Position numbers and translations under genes: made by a program. Below the pieces are notes generated by a model. The model worked only from the letters and a program-made list of their open reading frames with translations, did not search any database and was not told the DNA's origin. Source: Coprobacter fastidiosus (lineage in GTDB: Bacteria; Bacteroidota; Bacteroidia; Bacteroidales; Coprobacteraceae). From it: a stretch of 64,000 nucleotides of DNA. The stretch is from positions 1,550,001 to 1,614,000 of the forward strand of contig NZ_AP028032.1 of assembly GCF_030296935.1 (NCBI RefSeq), given 5' to 3'. Of the stretch, positions 56,691-64,000 are shown piece after piece (positions within the stretch are counted from its first letter, which is position 1; every line of letters begins with the position of its first letter).

Positions 56691-57371
56691 TTACCAGCTA
56701 AAATTATTTTTAAGAAAAGGTAAATTCGCTTTCCGACTTGTATTATCTAACATTTCGGAATAAATATTACCGAGACAACGTATTTTCCCCCGAAATGAAT
56801 ATCGGGTAAAAATATCCCCGCCAATTTTCTCATACAATGAAAAATGATGTGCTGAGTGACGTCCTGATAAACGAAACAAAGGCGAATAATACCTGAATAA
56901 CCTCCCTGAAGTAATTTCCCCGGGAGAATAATCACGGGAACGCATATACTGCATATTACTACCCCGCACATTGTGAAAACACAGATCATACTCTGGATGA
57001 GTCATCAAAAAAGAGCCCTGACGCTGCAACTTGAAAATATCACTCCAGAGCTCCTCATCCCGGCATATTATACCAAGATCACCTCTCAGCCGTATAATTC
57101 GGCTTTTTTCAGGAAAATCTCCCGGAACACGTGTATAAAACCGCACCTTATCAGGATACAGAGCCTTATACTCCTGACAAATATCTCCTGTCTCATCATT
57201 CGATCCCCGATCCACTATCACGACTTCCGTATCAAAAGTAGTACACTGATTCAATATGCCATCCAGTCGAAGCCGTAAAGTATCTGCATGTTGCCGGGTA
57301 ACCAAAACAACCGAAATTAAAGGCGAGTGCAATGTCAACCCCCGAAATACCAAACTTACTTCTTTTTTCAT
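56691..57371 (-). CDS. GT2-like glycosyltransferase with altered metal motif
   Basis: This 226-aa protein is GT-A-like at the N-terminus (SPLISVVLVTRQHADTLRLR, VDRGSNDETGDI). Where relatives have the pattern EGDDYWTDPxKLQ, this has CRDEELWSDIFKLQ (104-111), and the strand before it is shortened. The HPEYDLCFHN element that follows is normal. The DxD replacement makes ordinary activity doubtful. Confidence 0.65.
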   Translation of the reverse strand: MKKEVSLVFRGLTLHSPLISVVLVTRQHADTLRLRLDGILNQCTTFDTEVVIVDRGSNDETGDICQEYKALYPDKVRFYTRVPGDFPEKSRIIRLRGDLGIICRDEELWSDIFKLQRQGSFLMTHPEYDLCFHNVRGSNMQYMRSRDYSPGEITSGRLFRYYSPLFRLSGRHSAHHFSLYEKIGGDIFTRYSFRGKIRCLGNIYSEMLDNTSRKANLPFLKNNFSW

Positions 57372-57546
57372 TATTCAGAGCATATTTAATTTTTTATGAA
57401 AATAATCTTGATTGTTCTGTCCAATACAAATGGCCTTCGAATTTTTCACATTTTTTTAATCTGAAATAATCGACCATTCTTTCTTTTCAAACGGTTCAAA
57501 ATCTGAAGAATATCATTTTATTTCGAATAAAATTCTCAGCAATTTT

Positions 57547-57777
57547 TTATTGCCTGTTGCATACACAGCGATACAAATCTTCTATCGTATCATTATATAA
57601 AAAGTCCTTTTTATTCAATTCTACCTGATATTCTTCTTTTACCATTTCTACAAAAGATACTGCCAACAAAATATTCCATTCCCGTAATTGTTTAAATCGA
57701 GTCCCCGGTTTTATTTCCTTCGATGAAGTACGAAAGAATAAAGTAGAAACATGATTCATAAAAAGTTTCTTATCCAT
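57547..57777 (-). CDS. Acyl-carrier-protein-like protein lacking the pantetheine Ser
   Basis: This 76-aa protein follows the ACP pattern of glycan gene clusters (FKQLREWNILLAVSFVEMV, then DTIEDLYRCV). The usual W-(D/S)-S-L attachment site reads W34-N35-I36-L37, so the phosphopantetheine Ser is replaced by Ile. It may be a non-carrying scaffold, or the gene may be decaying. It lies upstream of the GT2-like and AsnB-like genes on the same strand. Confidence 0.6.
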   Translation of the reverse strand: MDKKLFMNHVSTLFFRTSSKEIKPGTRFKQLREWNILLAVSFVEMVKEEYQVELNKKDFLYNDTIEDLYRCVCNRQ

Positions 57778-57915
57778 AAAAACAACCTCCTATATATTCT
57801 TAACAAACGGGTTGGCAAGCTTTTTTGTTCAAGTAAAAAAGATTAATTCAAGAAAAAGCATTAATCCAATAAAATAAAAAAATCCCGCTTTACTCAATTG
57901 TTATCATAAAAAATA

Positions 57916-57949
57916 CACCCCAAAAGTTTTTTATCTAACTTTTGGGGTG
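57916..57949 (-). terminator. Terminator of the aminotransferase gene
   Basis: The 13-bp stem CACCCCAAAAGTT/AACTTTTGGGGTG is followed on the minus strand by a T6 tract, about 42 bases past the stop of the aminotransferase. Confidence 0.8.
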
Positions 57950-57990
57950 CAGATCATTAACATTAAATCAATCCTATCGACAGAAAAACT

Positions 57991-59304
57991 TTATATGCTA
58001 TGATGACGGGCAAACAGAGACAAACGTTCGTTCAACAAATCATACTGATTATCTTTGATAAAAGAAGTACAAGCCCGAATCCCTTCCTGACGACTTCCCG
58101 TTGTAATGAGAGAAATAGAACTTACACCATAATAAATTAATTCTTTCATCAATTCTCCACCTGTCATTCCGGGATAACCGATCGTAAAATAGAAACCATC
58201 AGCCAAAGGTTCTCCTAAATCAGTATCATATACCAGATGAAAACCGTGCCGAAGAAAAATATCCTTTAACCGCTTTGCTCTATGTCCATATTCCTTTACT
58301 TCTTCCAAAAATGCGAAATCCCGATCAGAAGCGGCCTTCATCATTGCGGCCATGGCATATTGCGCCGAATGGCTTACCCCAGAAGATATTGCATACAAAA
58401 CCCTATGAATAAAAACCGATCCGAATGTTCCTCCGCCATAACGATCGGTCAACCCGGGATACACACGATGATACAACTTATCGGAAATCACGACCACACC
58501 TATCCGCTGTCCTGCATAACTAAACGCTTTAGAACCCGATATCAACAATAAATAATTATCGGTATAACGAGCAACAGTAGGTTGGTAAGGCGGCTGAAAA
58601 GGAGTTCCCAATTCTTTTCGGAAATCCATTGCAAAATAAGCAAGGTCTTCTAAAACTATTACGTCATATTTATTTGCCAAATCTCCTATTGTCCTCAACT
58701 CTTCATCTTTGAGACATATCCATGAAGGGTTATTTGGATTGGAATAAATAACAGCAGCGATATTTCCTTTTTCCAAATAACTTTCCAATTTTTCCCGAAG
58801 CTTATCTCCTCGAAAATCATACACATCAAAAGCTTCATACTTATACCCAAGTACCACTATTTGTTGTTTTTGTACAGGGAAACCGGGATCGATAAAAAGA
58901 ATCGTGTCTTTTTCCGGATTGCATTGACCTGCCACTAAAAACGATGTAAATGTACCCTGCATAGAACCGACTACCGGGACACAACCTTGCGGATCGACAT
59001 CAACATCGATAAATGCTTTTACAAAACGTGCAGCTTCTTTCTTCAGACGAGGCAATCCGTCTATAACCGGATAAATCGAAGCAACTCCGTTACGTAACGC
59101 TTCAATCTCAGCTTCTACTCCGACAGCGGCAGGAGGCAATCCCGGAACTCCCATCTCCATATGAATAAATTCCTGTCCTGTTTTTTCTTCAAGACGTGAT
59201 GCGATTGCGACTACCTCCCGAATAGTTGCCTTTCCGAAATCTGGAATACTCATCTCATCGATAGTCTCATTTACAATATCATAGTCAATTGGTGTATTTT
59301 TCAT
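57991..59304 (-). CDS. PLP-dependent aminotransferase class I/II
   Basis: The protein is 437 aa from MKNTPIDYDIVNETI; a longer start lies at 59337. It has Asn/Asp in NPNNPSW and VLEDLAYFAMD, and the PLP Lys in ISGSKAFSYAGQRIG. Fold type I is clear, but the specific amino acid is not evident. Confidence 0.9.
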   Translation of the reverse strand: MKNTPIDYDIVNETIDEMSIPDFGKATIREVVAIASRLEEKTGQEFIHMEMGVPGLPPAAVGVEAEIEALRNGVASIYPVIDGLPRLKKEAARFVKAFIDVDVDPQGCVPVVGSMQGTFTSFLVAGQCNPEKDTILFIDPGFPVQKQQIVVLGYKYEAFDVYDFRGDKLREKLESYLEKGNIAAVIYSNPNNPSWICLKDEELRTIGDLANKYDVIVLEDLAYFAMDFRKELGTPFQPPYQPTVARYTDNYLLLISGSKAFSYAGQRIGVVVISDKLYHRVYPGLTDRYGGGTFGSVFIHRVLYAISSGVSHSAQYAMAAMMKAASDRDFAFLEEVKEYGHRAKRLKDIFLRHGFHLVYDTDLGEPLADGFYFTIGYPGMTGGELMKELIYYGVSSISLITTGSRQEGIRACTSFIKDNQYDLLNERLSLFARHHSI

Positions 59305-59484
59305 ATTTATATATTTTTCGATATTCTCACAGATCAAACACTTTTATTTTATATCGGATAAAATTTAAAGTGCAGGAACAAATATATAAATTATTTAATA
59401 ATAGACTTTCTTTTTTCCTATTTTAATAAAAAATCTACTGCTTTTTGAAATGAATTATACCGATTCAGAAGCACAATTATATTT

Positions 59485-59540
59485 ATAGGAGCAGCCGGTA
59501 AACATATATAATCAAATTTGTGTTTACCGGCTGCTCCTAT
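59485..59540. terminator. Perfect 20-bp hairpin between aminotransferase and peptidase
   Basis: The arms at 59485-59504 and 59521-59540 are perfect inverted repeats (AGGAGCAGCCGGTAAACA core) with a 16-base loop. It lies downstream of the M24 peptidase. It lacks a clear T tract, so termination is inferred. Confidence 0.5.
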
Positions 59541-59606
59541 GACAAGACCTTCGATCCCGTTTAAATTTTCCAATAAAAAATATCCGAACAAAGTTTAGAC
59601 TGTCTC

Positions 59607-60782
59607 TTAATCTAATGGCAAAATTTCCTCCTCACATTGGGTAAGTTTTTCTATTCCAGAAGCTGTAACAACAAAGGTATTCTCTATTCCGACAGCTCCG
59701 ACTTGAGGTATGACAAACTTAGGCTCCAATGCAAAAACCATTCCCTCCGCTAAAATGTCTTTTGAACGCGGAGCGAATACAGGAGCTTCATTTAATTCTA
59801 TACCGACCCCGTGACCTATGAAACCGGCCTTTTGGCGATGACCCATAAAATTAGCTTCAAATCCCGCTTTTTTTGCAATATCAAAAGCCAGATCATATAT
59901 CTCTGATGCCGCAACACCCGGTTTTGCCATCTTCTCAATTTCCGACTGTATTTCTAACGACACATCGTGCGCTTCTCTGGCTTTCTCCGGAATTTCTCCC
60001 AAAGAAAATACCCGGGACATATCACTCATATATCCGGTGAAATTACCCCCGATATCAACCATAATGGTATTCCCCGGTTTCATGATAGAACCGTTACTGC
60101 TAATAGGAAGCGAAGGGTCGAGCCCCGCTCCGCCAAGAGCAAAATCATAAGGCGAAGGCTCATCTGCATTTTCTCCAGCAAGAACACTTCCCATATATAT
60201 TTCCATACTTTTTCCGAAAATACGCACCAGACCTAAAGACCCATGTAATCGAGCTAATCTTTCGAGTTCTATCGAATACTCCACATCCGACATCCCTTGC
60301 TTATAGACAGAAGGAGCTTTACGGTACATAGATGAATGGTGCGCTGCAGATTCCCGAATCAATTCTATTTCATAAAGAGTTTTAACCATTCGCACCCCTC
60401 GTATCAAAGGAGTCCCGTTTTCGATTTTTGCTTCAGAAAAAATATTCCTCAGCCGTATCGACTCATTATAAGTCAACGAGTCATTTTCAAGTAACAAAAC
60501 TCGCGGCAAAGCAATGCCCAAATGACTCAATTCATCCGGAATTTGTTCCGGCTTGCGAATATAAACGACATTTTCTCTCGACAATCCCACCGGACGACGA
60601 ACAAAATAAATCATCTCACCTTCCGCAGGAATGTATGTATATCCCGAAAATACTCTTCCCGATGTATAAAATAAATTTGCATTATCACTCACAAGAAAAG
60701 CATCCGCCCCACTCCTGCATATTACGGATTGTATCTTGCTCTTCCGTAATTCAATCTCGGTTGTAAAATTTTTTGCGTACAT
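59607..60782 (-). CDS. M24 family Xaa-Pro peptidase
   Basis: This 391-aa protein has a creatinase-like N-terminal domain and a pita-bread C-terminal domain. Metal ligands are Asp in VDIGGNFTGY and SDMSRVF, His in GHGVGIELNE, and Glu in ALEPKF and GIENTF. It resembles aminopeptidase P-like enzymes. It lies 7 bases after the HAD gene on the same strand. Confidence 0.9.
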   Translation of the reverse strand: MYAKNFTTEIELRKSKIQSVICRSGADAFLVSDNANLFYTSGRVFSGYTYIPAEGEMIYFVRRPVGLSRENVVYIRKPEQIPDELSHLGIALPRVLLLENDSLTYNESIRLRNIFSEAKIENGTPLIRGVRMVKTLYEIELIRESAAHHSSMYRKAPSVYKQGMSDVEYSIELERLARLHGSLGLVRIFGKSMEIYMGSVLAGENADEPSPYDFALGGAGLDPSLPISSNGSIMKPGNTIMVDIGGNFTGYMSDMSRVFSLGEIPEKAREAHDVSLEIQSEIEKMAKPGVAASEIYDLAFDIAKKAGFEANFMGHRQKAGFIGHGVGIELNEAPVFAPRSKDILAEGMVFALEPKFVIPQVGAVGIENTFVVTASGIEKLTQCEEEILPLD

Positions 60783-60789
60783 ATATTCT

Positions 60790-61431
60790 TTACGATAAAT
60801 TCATAAAATAATCGGTTAATTCAGAAAACGAATCAAATGCCAAATCAAAACGATCGGTCGATCCGAAGCCATACCGGACAAAAACAAAAGGCCAACCGGC
60901 CAAACGTGCCTGCACACCGTCACCATCAGTATCGCCTATATATACAGGGCTCTTCAATTGAAATCGCTGCTGAAGCAACCGCATATTCTCTCCTTTTTGC
61001 AAATAGGTATCTCCAAATGAAATAGAACCGGATATCCACTCTTCTATTTCTGCAAATTTAGCAAAAATCTGCAATTCTCCTTTCTCGCAATTACTCAATA
61101 AAAAAAGCCGGTATATCGTTGATAACCTTTCAATTCCAATCTTTACTCCATCGAATAATTTACCTCCCCGTACAGGTAACTCCCGAGCCTCTATTTCATG
61201 AACCCGAGCTACAAACTTTTCTCGATCTTCAGAAATCATTCCGGGAGTAATTACCCGCATAATTTCATCGATAGGCGTTCCCATCAGTTTCAACAACTCT
61301 TCTCTCCTCAATACGGTAGAAACACCCATTTCTTCAAAAGCCTTATTCCAACACAAAGTATAAGTATCTACGGCATCCCAAAGAGTCCCGTCCATATCCA
61401 ATACAAGGGCATCCGGTTTTGTTACTATCAT
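60790..61431 (-). CDS. HAD hydrolase, phosphoglycolate-phosphatase-like
   Basis: This 213-aa protein has the nucleophile LDMDGTLWD (Asp12, Asp14), a helical cap, LFLLSNCEKGE, and YIGDTDGDGVQA for metal. It probably clears a small phosphorylated metabolite. Its start overlaps the murF stop by 4 bases. Confidence 0.87.
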   Translation of the reverse strand: MIVTKPDALVLDMDGTLWDAVDTYTLCWNKAFEEMGVSTVLRREELLKLMGTPIDEIMRVITPGMISEDREKFVARVHEIEARELPVRGGKLFDGVKIGIERLSTIYRLFLLSNCEKGELQIFAKFAEIEEWISGSISFGDTYLQKGENMRLLQQRFQLKSPVYIGDTDGDGVQARLAGWPFVFVRYGFGSTDRFDLAFDSFSELTDYFMNLS

Positions 61432-62714
61432 AACAGATCAATACATTTTTCAAGTTGCATAAATCGAGAACCTTTTACCAAGATAGTAAACCCTTTTAGC
61501 AGATCTGACTTCAGGTAATCCGTCAAGGTTTCTGTCGTAGGATAACACTCCAGTCCACCCGCTACTTTAACAAATTCCGTGCCGCAAAGAATAACCTTGT
61601 CAAATCCGGCATTTCTCAATTTGTCAACAATTTTCCGATGTTCGGCTTCGCTGTCGGCTCCGAGTTCACCCATATCCCCGAGGATAACGGCCTTATGGGA
61701 AGCATCCATTGCGATAAAATTATCCAACGCAGCGTTCATACTGGTAGGATTAGCATTATAAGCATCTAAAATCAGCGTATTGTTCCCTGTTTTCAGCAGT
61801 TGCGAACGCCTGTTCTGAGGCTCATACTCTTCCAAAGCTTTTTTAATAGCCATATCAGGAACTTTAAAATACGCCGCAATAGCAGAGGCAGCCAGCGCAT
61901 TCGACAAATTATAATTTCCTATAAGATGCGTATTAACAGTAACCGGACTTCCCCCCTGCCTCATAAGGTCAAATGATAAATACGGAGAACAGCTCGTCAA
62001 TTTCCCGGAAACAAATAATCCCGGAGTCTCCCCATACTCGCTTTTCTCGATACCTTCGCTTTTCGGCTGCAGAAAAATATTCTCATGGTGCAGGAATACG
62101 TGCCCGCCTCGTTGGCGAATATAGTCATATAACTCACATTTGGTTTTTATCACCCCTTCGAATGAACCGAAACCTTGCAAATGCGCTTTCCCGACATTTG
62201 TAATAATTCCGAAATTCGGTTCGGCTATGTTCGCTAATGCTTTAATTTCTCCGGGATGGCTTGCCCCCATTTCGATAACCGCTATTTCATGAGCTTTCGT
62301 CAGCTTCAATAAAGTAAGAGGCACTCCGATATGGTTATTCAAATTTCCTTCCGTTGCCAGAACATTATATTTCTGAGATAAGCAAGCTGCGGTCAACTCC
62401 TTGGTCGTCGTCTTACCGTTAGTTCCGGTAATAGCAATTACCGGAATATTCAACACCCTACGATGAAGCTTTGCCAGAGCTTGCAATGTCTGCAAAACGT
62501 CATTTACCAAAATAATACGCTCATCCGTTGCCAATTCAGGGTCATCTACAACAGCATAAGCACACCCTTCGGACAAAGCTCGTAAAGCAAAGTCATTTCC
62601 ATTAAAATTCTCACCTTTTAATGCAAAAAAAATAGAATCACAGACGCATCTACGGCTATCCGTCGTAATAGTACGATGCTCTTTAAATATCGAATATAAT
62701 TCTTCTATTGTCAC
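61428..62714 (-). CDS. murF: UDP-N-acetylmuramoyl-tripeptide--D-Ala-D-Ala ligase
   Basis: MurF adds the terminal dipeptide in peptidoglycan precursor synthesis. This 428-aa protein has ATP-loop GTNGKTT (97-103), IEMGASHPGEI, the Lys block in GVIKTKCELYDY, NYNLSNALAA, and a C-terminal DAYNANPTSM. It is not near a full mur cluster here. Confidence 0.95.
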   Translation of the reverse strand: MTIEELYSIFKEHRTITTDSRRCVCDSIFFALKGENFNGNDFALRALSEGCAYAVVDDPELATDERIILVNDVLQTLQALAKLHRRVLNIPVIAITGTNGKTTTKELTAACLSQKYNVLATEGNLNNHIGVPLTLLKLTKAHEIAVIEMGASHPGEIKALANIAEPNFGIITNVGKAHLQGFGSFEGVIKTKCELYDYIRQRGGHVFLHHENIFLQPKSEGIEKSEYGETPGLFVSGKLTSCSPYLSFDLMRQGGSPVTVNTHLIGNYNLSNALAASAIAAYFKVPDMAIKKALEEYEPQNRRSQLLKTGNNTLILDAYNANPTSMNAALDNFIAMDASHKAVILGDMGELGADSEAEHRKIVDKLRNAGFDKVILCGTEFVKVAGGLECYPTTETLTDYLKSDLLKGFTILVKGSRFMQLEKCIDLL

Positions 62715-62798
62715 TTTTATACCAATTTTTTATATCGGCGAAATTACACTATTTTTTCAAAATAAGATTCTTATCCGCCAAGCTTTATACTCTCTGTC

Positions 62799-64000
62799 TC
62801 AACTTTTTTCATCGGTATCTTCATTGATCCCGAATGTCCGGTCTATCTTCAAAAACGGCAACACGGCAAATCCCGGTAATGTACAAATCATCACCCATAT
62901 AAAGAAACGGTTATACCCTATAAGCTCTTCGATCCACCCGGCCGCCATTCCGGGAATCATCATCCCGAGAGCCATAAATGCCGTACAAATTGCATAATGA
63001 GCGGTCTTGTGTTCTCCTTCCGAGATATAGATCATGTACAACATATAAGCCGTGAAACCGAATCCATAACCGAACTGTTCAACCGCAACCGCAATATTTA
63101 TCCACAACAGGCTTTCCGGTTGCATATAAGATAAATAAACATAAACCAAATTAGGTAAAGATATAGCCAAAGCCATCGGCCACAACCAGAAATACAATCC
63201 CTTTCGGGATGCAGCTATTCCGCCCAATATTCCACCGATAGTCAAAGCAATGACTCCCACAGTTCCGTAAACCATCCCGACTTCTCCGGTCGTTAATCCC
63301 AATCCTCCGGCATCCCGGTCATCAAGCATAAAAGGAGAAGCAAGTTTCAACAATTGCGATTCTGCCAATCGATAAGTCAACATAAAAAGAATGCCGATTC
63401 CGATTTCTTTTTTTCGAAAAAAAGAGACAAAAGTCTTCCAAAATTCACGGAACACCTCCTTTACCGTACGAAAATTTCCTTGTCTGTCTCCGGAGGGACG
63501 AGGAAGTACCCATCTATGATATCCGGATAAAAACAAAAACATTCCGGCCAATACAAAAAAAGTAATCGACCATGCAAACGGGATATTACCCGATAATCCC
63601 CTGAACAAAGCCTCACTTTTTCCGGTAAGCATCGCATCTGCCCGAATAACCATATAAGCAGGCTTATCTCCATTTAAATGGGTAAAAACCAGCCTTTCTC
63701 CTGCAATTAATTGAAAACTGTTATCTCCCCGCCGTAAATGAGTGTTCAACACGATTTCTCTATCCGGTTCAGGTATTTTTATCGGTTTAACAGAAATAAT
63801 TCCGACATTTCCCGACACGACGGAATTTTCCGTTTTCGCATTCTCTTCGTCACCGAAATGTTTCCGTATAAAATTTCCTAAAGGACGTGAAACATAATTC
63901 TCCCACCAAGATTCTGTCACAAGTCTTTTAGCTTTATTTGGCGACATCGTAACCTCCTCTGCAGGAACAAAACCTTGCTGCCTGTTATAATTATTTACTC
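62799..64000 (-). CDS. AmpG-like MFS permease, cut by the window edge
   Basis: The frame is open from the stop at 62799 to the window end, with no stop upstream of Met at 63947, so the protein starts beyond the window. It has a periplasmic-type loop, then several TM segments (IPFAWSITFFVLAGMFLFLS, GMVYGTVGVIALTIGGILGG and others) and the AmpG-like QFGYGFGFTAYMLYMIYISE. It probably imports anhydromuropeptides, consistent with nearby murF. The N-terminal TM half is missing from view. Confidence 0.8.
   Translation of the reverse strand, partial: VNNYNRQQGFVPAEEVTMSPNKAKRLVTESWWENYVSRPLGNFIRKHFGDEENAKTENSVVSGNVGIISVKPIKIPEPDREIVLNTHLRRGDNSFQLIAGERLVFTHLNGDKPAYMVIRADAMLTGKSEALFRGLSGNIPFAWSITFFVLAGMFLFLSGYHRWVLPRPSGDRQGNFRTVKEVFREFWKTFVSFFRKKEIGIGILFMLTYRLAESQLLKLASPFMLDDRDAGGLGLTTGEVGMVYGTVGVIALTIGGILGGIAASRKGLYFWLWPMALAISLPNLVYVYLSYMQPESLLWINIAVAVEQFGYGFGFTAYMLYMIYISEGEHKTAHYAICTAFMALGMMIPGMAAGWIEELIGYNRFFIWVMICTLPGFAVLPFLKIDRTFGINEDTDEKS

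Noticed and set aside
1-64000. CRISPR array, tRNA, rRNA, prophage, integrase or transposase
   Set aside because: No regularly spaced repeats, tRNA-like cloverleaf or recognisable recombinase or phage genes were found on reading either strand.

Overview
This 64 kb window looks like chromosomal DNA from a Bacteroidota, most likely an anaerobic gut-type Bacteroidales. The evidence is the low GC, TACCTTTG-type -7 promoter boxes, signal-peptide-bearing Rhs/YD proteins without Proteobacterial scaffolding, a TonB receptor, class III fructose bisphosphatase, a trp operon ordered trpBEGDCFA, and an ibrAB-like pair. A family-level guess (Barnesiellaceae) is low confidence. No tRNA, rRNA, CRISPR array, integrase or transposase was seen.

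Region 1 (1-18.5 kb, nearly all minus strand) is an Rhs polymorphic-toxin locus. Reading right to left it has a secreted protein with a T9SS-like C-terminus (17307-18479), a 1093-aa YD/Rhs-like shell protein, and a 1106-aa Rhs protein ending in a HEITH zincin toxin tip with an exported cognate immunity protein. About 10 kb of displaced ('orphan') tip and immunity cassettes follow. Most orphan toxin tips are headless, frameshifted or carry stops, while many immunity genes stay open. There is a nearly identical 1.0-kb duplication, a diverged 0.6-kb duplication and a triplicated immunity family. The locus has clearly been reshuffled by recombination at the conserved core/tip boundary.

Region 2 (18.9-31.6 kb) is mostly core genome: a lipoprotein-type nucleoside deaminase, engB, fbp, recR, a B12-binding radical SAM protein with a GT2 enzyme, a GNAT protein, YqgE, a three-gene set (GNAT-like / DUF3440 PAPS-reductase-like / ParB-like), rpsO and typA.

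Region 3 (31.7-38.4 kb) is the tryptophan operon, preceded by a 17-codon leader peptide with tandem Trp codons and an intrinsic terminator, which is a classic attenuator layout. Region 4 (38.4-48.8 kb) holds glycerate kinase, a SPOR lipoprotein, an ECF sigma / anti-sigma / periplasmic protein operon, a TonB receptor, fabI, a ROK sugar kinase, rfbC and a DUF3089 lipoprotein.

Region 5 (48.85-54.85 kb) is visibly richer in GC and is bracketed by 59-bp direct repeats, one of which overlaps the 3' end of the asparagine synthase gene. It carries an AraC regulator, a damaged acetyltransferase, HxlR, an NTF2-like protein, two internally deleted flavodoxin-like reductases, two aldo/keto reductases and a Cys-nucleophile hydrolase. 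It appears to be a decaying acquired redox/detoxification island.

Region 6 (54.8-64 kb, minus strand) has an asparagine synthase, a GT2-like protein and a carrier-like protein, the latter two with degenerate motifs. It then has an aminotransferase, an M24 peptidase, a HAD phosphatase, murF and an AmpG-like transporter cut by the window edge. Three intergenic MITE-like repeats (about 150 bp, terminal inverted repeat GTCTGAATTTT) are dispersed at 17.1, 40.4 and 47.4 kb.
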